39,946 nucleotides of DNA from Flavobacteriales bacterium (GCA_016717305.1 JADKFY010000032.1:1-39946), one strand, 5' to 3'. Counted from the stretch's first letter, positions 1 through 8,279 are shown. The notes: generated from the letters alone by a model not told the origin. A program made the numbers and translations.

Positions 1-36
1 CAACCTCTTCAACTCACTGCCGCTTCAACCTCTTCC

Positions 37-987
37 ATGCTCAACCGTCGTTATCTCCGCATTAAAACCTTTCAATCGCTGTATGCCTTTTGGCAGAGCG
101 ATAGCGGCAGTGCGGCGCGGATCGAGAAGGAATTGTTCAATGGAGTGGATCGCACTTACGACCTCTATCTTTCCTTGATGCTCGTTTTCGGCGAATTGCG
201 GCACATCGCCGAGTTAAGGATCGAAGAACGAAAGAAGAAGCAATTGCCTACGGAGAACGACCTCAATCCCAATCAACGTTTCGTGGAGCATCCGATCCTT
301 CGGAAGATCGCCACAAGCGAACGGTTGCGGCTCGAAGCGGAGAAACGCAAGGTCAGTTGGGTGGGCAATCATGCCTTGTTCACCGCACTCTATAAGGAAG
401 TGGAGAATCACCAGATCGTTACGGATTACATGAAGGAGCCGCCGTTGGGCTTCAAGCGTGATCAAGGCTTTTTGGTCCAACTCTTCACTGAACTGATCGC
501 CAACCATGAAGCGCTCCAAGAAGTGTTCGAGGCACGGAACATCGCCTGGTTGGAGGATCTGGACCTGGCCGCTAGCTTGGTGAAACGGTCCTTGGAGCAA
601 ATGAGCGCCACCGATACCGGTGATCTCGATATGGATCTATTGACCCGTGATAACAAGGAGGACAATGATTTCGTCTCGCTCCTTTTCCGGAAGACCATTG
701 AACACACGGAGGAGAATGAGAAGGCGATCAGTGAAAAGTCCAGCAACTGGGAAAGTGACCGGATCGCTCTCACTGACATGGTCCTTATGCAAATGGCCTT
801 GACGGAAGTACGCACCTTCGATCAGATACCGATGAAGGTGACCATGAACGAGTACATCGAGATCGCCAAAGCATACAGCACGCCGAAGAGCAAGAATTTC
901 ATCAATGGCGTGCTCGACAAGATCTTCATCGAAATGAAAGCCGACGGACGCATCAATAAAGTCGGTCGCGGGCTCTTGGAAAGTTGA
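37..987 (+). CDS. nusB: Transcription antitermination factor NusB (long Bacteroidota form)
   Basis: NusB binds the boxA element of rRNA operon leaders with NusE (S10) and supports processive antitermination and rRNA maturation. The 316-residue product is much longer than the E. coli protein. The extra length is an N-terminal region with a Lys/Glu-rich segment near residue 65, and the NusB fold lies in the C-terminal half (about 200-310). There it has a helix rich in Met and Leu (ALTDMVLMQMALTEV) and the stretch PKSKNFINGVLDKI, both characteristic of NusB C-termini. The ATG at 37 is preceded by only 36 bases in the window, so the promoter is not visible. The next gene begins two bases after the stop, which suggests cotranscription with the DUF1573 lipoprotein and yajC, a common Bacteroidota arrangement. 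Confidence 0.95.
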   Translation: MLNRRYLRIKTFQSLYAFWQSDSGSAARIEKELFNGVDRTYDLYLSLMLVFGELRHIAELRIEERKKKQLPTENDLNPNQRFVEHPILRKIATSERLRLEAEKRKVSWVGNHALFTALYKEVENHQIVTDYMKEPPLGFKRDQGFLVQLFTELIANHEALQEVFEARNIAWLEDLDLAASLVKRSLEQMSATDTGDLDMDLLTRDNKEDNDFVSLLFRKTIEHTEENEKAISEKSSNWESDRIALTDMVLMQMALTEVRTFDQIPMKVTMNEYIEIAKAYSTPKSKNFINGVLDKIFIEMKADGRINKVGRGLLES

Positions 988-989
988 AC

Positions 990-1487
990 ATGAGAAGCAT
1001 GCGTAATTCATTCAGATCCGTATTTCTCTTATGCCTGCTCATGCTGTTGCTGACCGGTTGCCGATTGACCGATCACAGCGAGAAGGACCCGGATGCCATA
1101 ACTGCGGATGGGCTGAATTTCCCGAAGTCCGGATTCGAGAATGTGGACCCTGCGGAACTGCCCAAAGTGGAATTCGAGGAAACACACTTAGATCTTGGGG
1201 AGATCGTGCAAGGAGCCAAGGTTGAGCGGACGTTCACCTTCGAGAATACAGGCGGCAGCGCGCTGGTGATCAGCGATGTGCGCGGCTCTTGTGGATGTAC
1301 CATCGCCAAGGACTGGCCTAAAGAACCCGTAAAGCCCGGAGCGTCCGGGACGATCTCCTTCACCTTCGATAGCGAAGGTCGGAATGGCCGGCAGGACAAG
1401 ACCATAACCATGGTGGCCAATACCTCGCCACCAAGTACTGTACTGACTTTTTCGGCTGAAGTGATCGGCCCTGTTGTTAAACCCTAG
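990..1487 (+). CDS. DUF1573 domain lipoprotein
   Basis: Predicted envelope lipoprotein of 165 residues. The N-terminus is a basic segment followed by a Leu-rich hydrophobic stretch and a lipobox (LLTGC), so the mature protein would begin at Cys near residue 24. The body matches the DUF1573 pattern: an acidic lead-in (FEETHLDLGEIVQG), then VERTFTFENTGGSALVI and a Cys-x-Cys element (GSCGCT), as in Ig-like ASPM/SPD-2/Hydin-type folds. The family has no established biochemical function. I place the start at ATG 990 rather than TTG 984; ATG 999 is also possible. The neighbours nusB and yajC commonly accompany DUF1573 genes in this phylum. Confidence 0.85.
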   Translation: MRSMRNSFRSVFLLCLLMLLLTGCRLTDHSEKDPDAITADGLNFPKSGFENVDPAELPKVEFEETHLDLGEIVQGAKVERTFTFENTGGSALVISDVRGSCGCTIAKDWPKEPVKPGASGTISFTFDSEGRNGRQDKTITMVANTSPPSTVLTFSAEVIGPVVKP

Positions 1488-1504
1488 AACCGTTCAAGAA
1501 CGAT

Positions 1505-1834
1505 ATGATACCAGCGACGATACTACTGCAAGCAGGAGGGGCCGAAGGATCCCCGATGAGTTTCTACATCATGATGGGCCTCATGATCGTGGTCTTCTAT
1601 TTCTTCATGATCCGGCCGCAACAAAAGAAGGCCAAGGATGCGAAAAAGTTCCGCGAATCGCTCCAGAAAGGCAGCAAGGTGGTCACGATCGGAGGTCTTC
1701 ACGGCAAGGTCCTGGAGGTGAACGATACCACCATCCTGCTCGAAGTGGATTCCAACGTGAAGTTGCGTTTCGAGAAGAGCGCAGTTGCCATGGACAACTC
1801 CCAACAGTTGAACGAGGCGACCGCGAAGGCGTGA
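1505..1834 (+). CDS. yajC: Preprotein translocase subunit YajC
   Basis: YajC is the small inner-membrane partner of SecDF in the Sec translocon. The 109-residue product has one transmembrane helix at about residues 18-37 (FYIMMGLMIVVFYFFMIRPQ), followed at once by the diagnostic RPQQKKAKD motif. A cytoplasmic domain then contains VVTIGGLHGKV and a stretch ending in FEKSAV. Length and order match the family. It follows the DUF1573 gene by 17 bases. The reading frame downstream of its TGA stop stays open and carries the coaE product, so the two genes share a frame, with 45 bases between the yajC stop and the proposed coaE start. Confidence 0.95.
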   Translation: MIPATILLQAGGAEGSPMSFYIMMGLMIVVFYFFMIRPQQKKAKDAKKFRESLQKGSKVVTIGGLHGKVLEVNDTTILLEVDSNVKLRFEKSAVAMDNSQQLNEATAKA

Positions 1835-1879
1835 GGTGAGCGGAAGGAGATCCGTTCCAATAGCCCAAAACGAACAACG

Positions 1880-2470
1880 CTGCAACACGTACTTCTCACC
1901 GGCGGCATAGGCAGTGGCAAGAGCACTGTTGCCCGGATCTTCGGGGTTCTGGGCATTCCGGTGTTCGAGGCCGATAAGGTCGGTAGGTCGTTCATGGACC
2001 AAGATGGTTCGGCACGCGATGCTGTGCTTGCCCGGTTCGCCAGTGCTGTGCAGGCAAGTGGCCACTTGGATAGAAGGGTCATTGCAGAGATCGTGTTCAA
2101 GGACAAGCAGGCATTGGCCGACTTGAATGCGATCATCCATCCTGCTGTACGTGGGGAATATCGCCGATGGAGGGATCGACAAACCGGACCGTTCACCATC
2201 ATGGAAGCCGCCGTTGTGGCTCCCGATGACGTGAAAAAGACGTTCGACCAGGTGATCGTGGTCACCGCTCCAGAAGCCATGCGGATCCAACGTGTAATGG
2301 ACCGTGACGGGGTGGGAGAGGAGGCCGTTCGTGCCCGTATGAAGAACCAGATCAACGAGGAAGACCGTGCCGCAATGGCCGATGAGATGATCGTGAACGA
2401 TGGGGTGCAACTTGTGATCCCACAGGTGCTTCGGTTGCACAGCACGTTCTTGGGTACAAGCACCCCATGA
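1880..2470 (+). CDS. coaE: Dephospho-CoA kinase, probable CTG start
   Basis: CoaE phosphorylates the 3'-hydroxyl of dephospho-CoA in the last step of coenzyme A synthesis. The Walker A motif (LTGGIGSGKST) lies at 1895-1927, just after the yajC stop and in the same frame. It is followed by GVLGIPVFEADKVGR, the CoaE substrate-proximal region, and by a lid segment with DRDGVGEEAVRARM. The family normally starts four to six residues before LTGG. There is no in-frame ATG, GTG or TTG between the yajC stop and GTG 1961, and starting at 1961 would delete the P-loop. CTG at 1880 gives a 196-residue protein of normal size and is my preferred start. A sequencing error is the main alternative. The last four bases overlap the next gene (ATGA). 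Confidence 0.85.
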   Translation: MQHVLLTGGIGSGKSTVARIFGVLGIPVFEADKVGRSFMDQDGSARDAVLARFASAVQASGHLDRRVIAEIVFKDKQALADLNAIIHPAVRGEYRRWRDRQTGPFTIMEAAVVAPDDVKKTFDQVIVVTAPEAMRIQRVMDRDGVGEEAVRARMKNQINEEDRAAMADEMIVNDGVQLVIPQVLRLHSTFLGTSTP

Positions 2471-2754
2471 AGCAGGAGGAGAAGAACCTACCCTTGAGCC
2501 TGGTGTCTTTGATATTCGGCGGGCTTAGCATTCCATTGGCCTTCGCACGCCACTTGGTCTCATTGGCCTTGGTACTCGCCGTCTTGGCTGTGGCCTTCGG
2601 TTATTGGGGGCAACAACGGAACAGTAAGCACGTGCTGATGTTCACGGCCAAGAGTGTCAAACGGGCGCGGCTTGGACTTAAACTGGGCCTTGTGGGCACG
2701 CTAAGTGCCGTGGTCATGTGGGCCTTGTGGGCGAGCAACGTGCTGTTGGGCTGA
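2467..2754 (+). CDS. Small two- to three-helix membrane protein
   Basis: A 95-residue hydrophobic protein whose ATG overlaps the coaE stop by four bases, so translation is probably coupled. It starts with a charged segment (MKQEEKN). Two closely spaced hydrophobic stretches follow (about 10-26 and 29-46), then a basic linker (SVKRARLGLK) and a third hydrophobic segment near 73-92. The layout resembles small DUF4190-like membrane proteins, but I cannot name a family with confidence and no function is proposed. The gene ends six bases before the convergent exonuclease gene. Confidence 0.75.
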   Translation: MKQEEKNLPLSLVSLIFGGLSIPLAFARHLVSLALVLAVLAVAFGYWGQQRNSKHVLMFTAKSVKRARLGLKLGLVGTLSAVVMWALWASNVLLG

Positions 2755-2760
2755 ACCGAC

Positions 2761-3321
2761 CTAGGCGCGGATCGCACGGGGCCAAACCGAGATCCCTTGC
2801 AATACCTGTTCTTCGCCATGGTCCGCAATGAACCGGCTAAGAAGTGCAGCAGTGGCCTCTGCGTCGCTCAGGGCGCGGTGGGCGGCAATGAACGGAATGC
2901 CGAAATGCCGACACAACGCTCCAAGATTATAGTGGGTAAGGTGAGGTGCCAACCTTCGCGCCAGGCGTTCGGTGCATAGGGTAGGTCGATCGAAAACCAA
3001 TCCTGTACGGGCGAATTCGTGCTCCAAAGCGGTCATGTCGAAACGCACGTTATGGGCCACGATCGTCCTGTCCTGGGTCAACGTCTCGAGTGTGCGTACC
3101 ACTTCTGCGAAGGAAGGTGCTTCGCGCAACATGCTCTGGTCGATCCCGGTCAATCGCTGGATAAAGGGAGGTATATTCGTGCGCGGCTGTATCAAACTGT
3201 CCCAACGCAGGCGCTCCTTGGTCCCGTCCAAAGCCAATACCGCCACCTCCACCACGCGCCCTTTTGTGGGATCGCCGCTGGTGGTCTCAACATCCAAGAC
3301 CGCAAATCGGGAACTGACCAT
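2761..3321 (-). CDS. DnaQ-like DEDDh 3'-5' exonuclease
   Basis: Member of the DEDDh exonuclease superfamily, related to the proofreading epsilon subunit of DNA polymerase III and to PolC-type exonuclease domains. The ATG at 3321 gives 186 residues with all three exonuclease motifs. DVETTSGDP supplies the first Asp/Glu pair near residue 9. VAHNVRFDMTALE gives motif II. HRALSDAEAT gives the histidine and last aspartate. There is no polymerase or UvrC-like GIY-YIG extension, so this is a free-standing nuclease for proofreading or RNA/DNA trimming. An upstream extension to 3471 is open but lacks domain character. A -7-like element (CATATTTG on the minus strand, 3452-3459) lies about 130 bases upstream of the start. 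Confidence 0.88.
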   Translation of the reverse strand: MVSSRFAVLDVETTSGDPTKGRVVEVAVLALDGTKERLRWDSLIQPRTNIPPFIQRLTGIDQSMLREAPSFAEVVRTLETLTQDRTIVAHNVRFDMTALEHEFARTGLVFDRPTLCTERLARRLAPHLTHYNLGALCRHFGIPFIAAHRALSDAEATAALLSRFIADHGEEQVLQGISVWPRAIRA

Positions 3322-3645
3322 GGCGCCCTCGTACGCTGAGGGAGGGTGGTTTGTTCCCCGGTATGGCACGAATGCCGGGAATACCACGCTGGTCATGGAC
3401 TCGGCTCTTGGGCCGGATCGAAAGGATGGGAGCATAGAGTTATTTCCGTCGCAAATATGATCAGCAGACATCGTTCTGCCTAATTATGAACAAAATAGTG
3501 TGGATAAAATTGAAATGCTGCCAGTCTACAGAAGGTGGTCCGAGGATCGATCCAAATGGGCGGAGTTGTATCCCGGAAAAATAGGAACGCGCCCTACTTT
3601 AGCCCCGAGCATCGGACGGCTCATCCGGCTTCTGCACCTTGGAAT

Positions 3646-4194
3646 ATGCGAACCTTATATGGCTTCTTCTACCACACCTTGGCAGGCTGGAAACTGCAGG
3701 ACGACCGAACCGAATTCACCAGGCGCTTCATCGTGGTGATCGCACCACACACAAGCAATATCGATTTCTGGGTAGGGCTGTGTGTGCGGTCACTGGCCGG
3801 ATTGGAAGGGTCGAAGTTCCTGGCTAAGAAATCCTTGTTCAAGCCACCGGTCGGCTGGTTCTTCAGGGCCTTGGGTGGATACCCGGTGGACCGGAGCAAG
3901 CACTCGAATATGACCGAGGCCGTGATCGCCTTGTTCGACAGAGGAGAGATCCAACGGATCGGCATTACGCCCGAAGGGACGCGCACCTACCAACCCGACT
4001 GGAAGACCGGTTTCCACAGGATCGCGACAGGGGCCGGGGTCCCGATCATCCTATGCTCCTTCGACTACGCCCGAAAGACGACCTTCATCACCGGCCCGTT
4101 CCCTTTAACAGACAACGCAGAGGCGGACATTGAACGGATGAAGGACTGGTTCCGACCCCACAAGGGAAAGTATCCGGAAAACGGCGTTCGCTAA
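3646..4194 (+). CDS. PlsC-type 1-acyl-glycerol-3-phosphate acyltransferase family protein
   Basis: Phospholipid or lipid acyltransferase of the PlsC/LPLAT family, expected to be peripheral on the inner membrane. From ATG 3646 the protein has 182 residues. It shows the catalytic HX4D box (HTSNID, near residue 35), a block II-like segment (YPVDRSKH) and the block III substrate-binding motif PEGTR. The sequence is short and lacks extra transmembrane helices, like the acyltransferases that act on ornithine lipids or glycerol-3-phosphate derivatives. The exact acceptor cannot be inferred. The frame is open upstream to 3535, but that part contains no family similarity and I do not include it. The exonuclease gene upstream is divergent. 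Confidence 0.88.
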   Translation: MRTLYGFFYHTLAGWKLQDDRTEFTRRFIVVIAPHTSNIDFWVGLCVRSLAGLEGSKFLAKKSLFKPPVGWFFRALGGYPVDRSKHSNMTEAVIALFDRGEIQRIGITPEGTRTYQPDWKTGFHRIATGAGVPIILCSFDYARKTTFITGPFPLTDNAEADIERMKDWFRPHKGKYPENGVR

Positions 4195-4240
4195 CGATCT
4201 GGTACGAACCTTGTAATTGCGCTGCAACCTTCAACCGACC

Positions 4241-4765
4241 ATGCGGATCATTCCATTGCTGATCATTTCCGTTCTTTTTGCCACCGCTTCGGCACAATCA
4301 TTTCCTGCGTTGGTGGGCGTAACGGCAGACGATAATCAGATGACCTTGCCGCTCCCAGCACCGAAGGACTGGACAGTCATTGGGATAGCTGCCAGCCAGC
4401 AAGCAGCGATGACCTATGAGGGCTGGTACGAACCTGCCTACCAGCGTTTCATTGCACAATATGGCCTGATGGCCGGTGCTTACGAATGCGACGTCTATTT
4501 CGTGCTCCTTTTCGAAGAAGCAAATAAGACGGCTTTCGAGCCCACACTGAAGTACTTCCGCGACAATGCGGATCCCGAGGTGGCCGGGCATTTGCTCTTT
4601 TCCCAACAAGAAGCGGATCCCTTGCTGAAGAAGCTCAAGATCACCGACAAGGAAACACCGCATTTCTTTATCATCGATGCCAAAGGGAACATCGTCCATC
4701 GTAGCAATGGCGCGTTCACCGAAGACAAATTGGAAGCCTTGGAAGATGTGATGTTGGAGGAATGA
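4241..4765 (+). CDS. Secreted thioredoxin-fold-like protein without CxxC
   Basis: A 174-residue exported protein with a clear signal peptide (MRIIPLLIISVLFATASAQ, cleavage after the SAQ). The C-terminal half ends with the pattern TPHFFIIDAKGNIVHRSNG, followed by an acidic helix. That is the strand-turn-helix at the end of thioredoxin-like AhpC/TSA or YtfJ-type folds. No CxxC motif is present, and the only mature cysteine (AYECDVYF) is isolated, so a disulfide oxidoreductase role is unlikely. The function is unknown. A frame extension to 4217 exists, but ATG 4241 is directly followed by the signal peptide and is preferred. Confidence 0.7.
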   Translation: MRIIPLLIISVLFATASAQSFPALVGVTADDNQMTLPLPAPKDWTVIGIAASQQAAMTYEGWYEPAYQRFIAQYGLMAGAYECDVYFVLLFEEANKTAFEPTLKYFRDNADPEVAGHLLFSQQEADPLLKKLKITDKETPHFFIIDAKGNIVHRSNGAFTEDKLEALEDVMLEE

Positions 4766-4864
4766 ACCCCTCGTTCCCATTCACCATTCACTTCATTCAC
4801 CTTCTTGACCATAACAAGCAGAACTACTCCAACGAATTACCTTCACCCCGATAAAACAACCTCG

Positions 4865-5542
4865 ATGACCATGCTTTCGACCTTTGCACTTTCAACTCTA
4901 CTGGGCCTTTCTCTTACGGCGTGCAGCGATGCGCCGGAGCAAACCAATACGATAGCCGCAACCATAACCGAACAACAACCAACAAAGACCGTGGAAAATT
5001 CAACAGATGGCATTTTTGCCAAGATCAAGACGAACAAGGGTATGATCACCGTGAAGCTGGAATACGAAAAGGCACCCATGACGGTGGCCAATTTTGTGGC
5101 CTTGGCCGAAGGGAAGATGAAGAACAGCGTGAAGGGAGAAGGAGTTCCCTATTACGACGGCATCAGCTTCCACCGCGTCATCCCTGATTTCATGATCCAA
5201 GGGGGCGACCCGACCGGAACCGGTAGCGGTGGACCTGGCTATGCATTCACCGATGAGATCCACCCTGACCTTAAGCACACGGGCCCAGGCGTGATGAGCA
5301 TGGCGAACGCTGGACCGGCTACCAATGGCAGCCAATTCTTCATCACCCACAAGGAAACTGCTTGGTTGGATGGGAAGCACGCCGTGTTCGGTTATGTGAC
5401 CGAAGGACAGGACGTGGTGAACGCGATCGCTGGTGGTGACAAGATGGAGACCGTGACGGTCGAACGCGTTGGCAAAGAAGCCAAAGCGTGGGACTACATG
5501 AAAGTCTTGGAGGCCAACAAGGCCAACTTCCGCGGGAAGTGA
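4865..5542 (+). CDS. Cyclophilin-type peptidylprolyl isomerase lipoprotein
   Basis: Lipid-anchored cyclophilin that isomerises X-Pro bonds in envelope proteins. The start ATG 4865 precedes a signal sequence with lipobox LSLTACSD. A Thr/Gln-rich linker leads to the cyclophilin domain at about residues 55-200. Diagnostic elements are GISFHRVIPDFMIQGGDP (with the catalytic Arg), GPATNGSQFFITH, and WLDGKHAVFG, which keeps the tryptophan of the cyclosporin-binding type. Total length is 225 residues. The stop is ten bases from the stop of the convergent helicase gene, and its terminator appears to lie within that gene (5586-5618). Confidence 0.93.
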   Translation: MTMLSTFALSTLLGLSLTACSDAPEQTNTIAATITEQQPTKTVENSTDGIFAKIKTNKGMITVKLEYEKAPMTVANFVALAEGKMKNSVKGEGVPYYDGISFHRVIPDFMIQGGDPTGTGSGGPGYAFTDEIHPDLKHTGPGVMSMANAGPATNGSQFFITHKETAWLDGKHAVFGYVTEGQDVVNAIAGGDKMETVTVERVGKEAKAWDYMKVLEANKANFRGK

Positions 5543-5552
5543 TCAAACACAA

Positions 5553-6824
5553 CTAGTGGCGGCGCCCGCCACTGGACACCTTACCACGGCCATCGCTTTT
5601 GCGGTGGCCGTTGCTTTTTGGGTCACGCGCCACTTTTGCCTTGGTGTCATACCGAGGACCTTGGGGCATGCCTTCAGGCAGCGGCATCTTCTTCACTTCG
5701 TACCCGATCAAGTGCTCGATCCGGCCGAATTCGCGCATTGGCTTTTCGTTCACGAAGGTGATCGCTTGCCCTTTTCGTGAGGCACGTGCAGTGCGGCCGA
5801 CACGGTGAACGTAATCCTCCGGATCGCGCGGTACATCGTAGTTGATCACCAGATCGATGTCGTCGATGTCGATCCCACGGCTCACCACGTCTGTGGCCAC
5901 CAGCACGCGCAGTTTGCGGTTGCGGAAGTCCAGCATCACTTCCTCGCGTTCGCTCTGTTCCAAGTCGCTATGCATCCCTCGGGCCGGAAAGCCGCGTTTT
6001 TGCAAGTGCCGAGCGAGGTTCTTCACTTCTATTTTTCGGCCGGCAAAGATCAGGATGCACGTTGCTTCGTTGGTCTTCAGGATATGCTCCAGGATATTCG
6101 CCTTCTGCATATCGAAGATCACGTAGACCTGTTGGTCCACACCTTCAGCGGGTTTGCTCAAAGCAATGCTTACCTCTAGCGGATCGTGCAGGATCCTCTT
6201 CGTCAGTTCCCTTATCGGCGGGGGCATCGTTGCACTGAACATGAGCGACTGCCGCTCTTTCGGCAGGAAGGTGATGATCTTGTTGATGTCGTCCACAAAG
6301 CCCATGTCCATCATGCGGTCGGCCTCGTCCAACACGAGGAACTCCAAGCCTTTCAACGGCACGTAACCGAGATTGAGATGGCTCAGCAACTTGCCGGGCG
6401 TGGCAATGACCACTTCAACACCACCTACCAAGGCGGCCTTCTGTTGGTCGAACGTGCTGCCATCGCTTCCTCCGTAAAGAGGGATGGAGGTGATGGGAGT
6501 GAAATAGGCGATCGCCTGCAATTGCTGATCGATCTGCAAGGCCAACTCCCGGGTGGGTACCACCACAAGCGCACGAATGGAACCTTCCTCACGGGAACGG
6601 TATCCGGTTATCACGTCGATCAACGGCAGCAGGAATGCGGCGGTCTTGCCGGTACCGGTCTGTGCACAGGCGATCAGGTCACGTCCATCCAATACCGCCG
6701 GGATCGCCTGTTGCTGGATCGGCGTGGGTTTCGTGATGTTCATGGAATCCAGCCCTTGGAGCAGGTCAGAGCTCAGTCCCAAGGAGCGGAAATCAACGGG
6801 TGGAGGTGCGGTCTGGTCGGTCAA
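5553..6824 (-). CDS. DEAD-box ATP-dependent RNA helicase (RhlE-like)
   Basis: ATP-dependent RNA helicase probably involved in ribosome assembly or RNA turnover. Motifs run in order: a Q-motif region (F plus TPIQQQAIP), Walker A (AQTGTGKT), PTRELALQ, TPGK, VLDEAD, SAT (FSATMP), then in the second domain VLVATDVVSRGIDI and HRVGRTAR. The C-terminal tail is basic, with RKSDGRGK and GGRRH, as in RhlE-type RNA-binding tails. No ATG is available before the Q-motif. TTG 6824 places the start 13 residues before the motif phenylalanine, close to homologues, while TTG 6893 would add a proline-rich 23 residues. The tail DNA also forms the terminator hairpin for the opposing gene. Confidence 0.93.
   Translation of the reverse strand: MTDQTAPPPVDFRSLGLSSDLLQGLDSMNITKPTPIQQQAIPAVLDGRDLIACAQTGTGKTAAFLLPLIDVITGYRSREEGSIRALVVVPTRELALQIDQQLQAIAYFTPITSIPLYGGSDGSTFDQQKAALVGGVEVVIATPGKLLSHLNLGYVPLKGLEFLVLDEADRMMDMGFVDDINKIITFLPKERQSLMFSATMPPPIRELTKRILHDPLEVSIALSKPAEGVDQQVYVIFDMQKANILEHILKTNEATCILIFAGRKIEVKNLARHLQKRGFPARGMHSDLEQSEREEVMLDFRNRKLRVLVATDVVSRGIDIDDIDLVINYDVPRDPEDYVHRVGRTARASRKGQAITFVNEKPMREFGRIEHLIGYEVKKMPLPEGMPQGPRYDTKAKVARDPKSNGHRKSDGRGKVSSGGRRH
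5586..5618 (+). terminator. Intrinsic terminator of the cyclophilin gene, inside the helicase CDS
   Basis: An 11-base-pair stem with a TTTT loop is read on the plus strand: the left arm starts ACGGCCATCGC and the right arm is GCGGTGGCCGT, with one G-T pair. It is followed by TGCTTTTT. It lies 44 bases past the cyclophilin stop, in the sequence that encodes the basic tail of the convergent helicase. Geometry and the T-run fit Rho-independent termination of the plus-strand transcript. Confidence 0.7.
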
Positions 6825-6975
6825 GTGCGTGGAATAAGGGCGCGAAGATAGGTGAAGGGGGTAGGGCGGGGCTTTGCCGGTTGCTGTGCTCAAGATCTAT
6901 GGACCTGTCGACGGACGACGCACAACTGTTCACAACACTGTCGCTTGATCGCCGTTAACGTAGACCCACGATGTG

Positions 6976-6983
6976 TACTTTCG
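6976..6983 (+). promoter_or_regulatory. Putative -7 element for the bamD operon
   Basis: TACTTTCG, followed by CGGCCCTT, fits the Bacteroidota primary-sigma -7 pattern TAnnTTTG with one variation. It lies 52 bases upstream of the bamD ATG. No convincing -33 TTG at the usual spacing was found. An almost identical string precedes thrS. Confidence 0.45.
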
Positions 6984-7034
6984 CGGCCCTTGATCAAAAG
7001 ACCTTCAACCTGTGTAGCTAGGGGAAGGACCACG

Positions 7035-7916
7035 ATGACCCACTTGTTCCGTAGACACTTGAATATTTTGTCCGCTAGCGTTAAGGGCTCTTTGCCGGTG
7101 AAACGCCTGACGCAATTGGCGTTCGCCGGGATCAGCTGTGTGTTGCTCTTGACCGCGTGCAGCGAATACAACAAGGCACTGAAGAGCACCGATGCGAACT
7201 ACAAGATGCAAGTTGCCGAGAAGTACATGGCCAAGGAAAGCTGGGACCGAGCTATTCCCCTTTTGGAAGAGTTGATCGTGTTGAAACGTGGAACGGCCGA
7301 GAGCGAGAAGGTGAACTACCTGCATGCCAAATGCAATTGGGGCATGAAGGATTATACCATTGCAGCCTACTACCTGTCCAACTTCGTGCGCACGTTCCCA
7401 AAGAGCGTTTACGCCGAGGAATGCGCGTTCCTGAGCGCTTATGCCCGGTCGTTGAATTCGCCCAACTACGAGCTGGACCAGACCGATACGCGGGATGCCA
7501 TGGACCAGCTTCAACTCTTTTTGGTGCGTTACCCGACCTCCAACCTGAAGGACAGTTGCAATGCGATCATTGACAAGATGCGTACGAAACTGGAAGTGAA
7601 GAGCTTCCATGCTTCTGAGCAGTACTACAATATGAAGAATTATCAGGCGGCGACCGTGGCCTTTAACAACTTCAACCGCGAATGGCCCAACTCCAAATTC
7701 AGGGAAGATGCCATGTTCCATGCGCTGCGTAGCCAATATTTGTTGGCCGTAGGAAGCGTGGAGGACAAGAAAGTGGAGCGATTGAACGATGCCATTACAG
7801 CATTCCATAACTTCGCCGACGCATTTCCACAAAGTGTCCTGTTGGAGGATGCATTGGAATTGAACCAAGAGATCGAGGCCGCCCTCGCCATTGAGACCAG
7901 AAAGAACACCCCATGA
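7035..7916 (+). CDS. bamD: Outer membrane assembly lipoprotein BamD
   Basis: BamD is the essential lipoprotein partner of BamA in outer-membrane beta-barrel insertion. From ATG 7035 the product has 293 residues, with a signal sequence ending in a lipobox (LLLTACSE) and the typical Bacteroidota lead-in SEYNKALKSTD. A run of TPR-like helices follows, including YLSNFVRTFPKS and FLVRYPTSNLKD, the repeated F-x(n)-YP pattern of BamD and YfiO. A purine-rich ribosome-binding-like segment (GGGGAAGGA) lies about ten bases before the ATG, and the open frame upstream to 6852 has no protein character. The gene overlaps rpoZ by four bases and heads the rpoZ-coaBC-porD-recN run. Confidence 0.93.
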   Translation: MTHLFRRHLNILSASVKGSLPVKRLTQLAFAGISCVLLLTACSEYNKALKSTDANYKMQVAEKYMAKESWDRAIPLLEELIVLKRGTAESEKVNYLHAKCNWGMKDYTIAAYYLSNFVRTFPKSVYAEECAFLSAYARSLNSPNYELDQTDTRDAMDQLQLFLVRYPTSNLKDSCNAIIDKMRTKLEVKSFHASEQYYNMKNYQAATVAFNNFNREWPNSKFREDAMFHALRSQYLLAVGSVEDKKVERLNDAITAFHNFADAFPQSVLLEDALELNQEIEAALAIETRKNTP

Positions 7917-8257
7917 GCACGAAACATTCGAACGCAGCCCTTACCACCATTACCCGTGACGTTAACAAGATGGACGGCGAGGTGGGCAACGTGTATGAGA
8001 CCGTGTCCATTTTGGGCAAACGTGCCAACCAGATCAGTGTGGCCATCAAGGAAGAACTAACTGCCAAGTTGGAAGAGTTCGCTTTGCTGGGCGAGAATCT
8101 GGAGGAAGTGTACGAGAACCGCGAGCAGATCGAGGTGAGCAAGCACTACGAGCGCATGCCGAAACCGGCCGCATTGGCCATGGAGGAACTGGCGGAAGGA
8201 AAGCTGTATTTCCGCCGTCCGGAAGTGATCGCGCCAGCGCCGGTGCTCAAGCCTTGA
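7913..8257 (+). CDS. rpoZ: RNA polymerase omega subunit (Rpb6-like, Bacteroidota type)
   Basis: Small subunit that helps assemble and stabilise the beta' subunit of RNA polymerase. The 114-residue product carries the Bacteroidota omega pattern: GNVYETVSILGKRANQI at about 26-42, then an acidic helix and a Pro-rich tail. The ATG overlaps the bamD stop in an ATGA tetranucleotide, implying coupled translation. coaBC begins 22 bases downstream. The bamD-rpoZ-coaBC order is usual in this phylum and supports both identifications. Confidence 0.92.
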   Translation: MSTKHSNAALTTITRDVNKMDGEVGNVYETVSILGKRANQISVAIKEELTAKLEEFALLGENLEEVYENREQIEVSKHYERMPKPAALAMEELAEGKLYFRRPEVIAPAPVLKP

Positions 8258-8279
8258 TCAACCTTCGGAACGATCCACC

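Noticed and set aside
1523..2440. Long antisense open frame (305 codons) over yajC and coaE
   Set aside because: It has no domain pattern, and the opposite strand carries the YajC and CoaE motifs in order.
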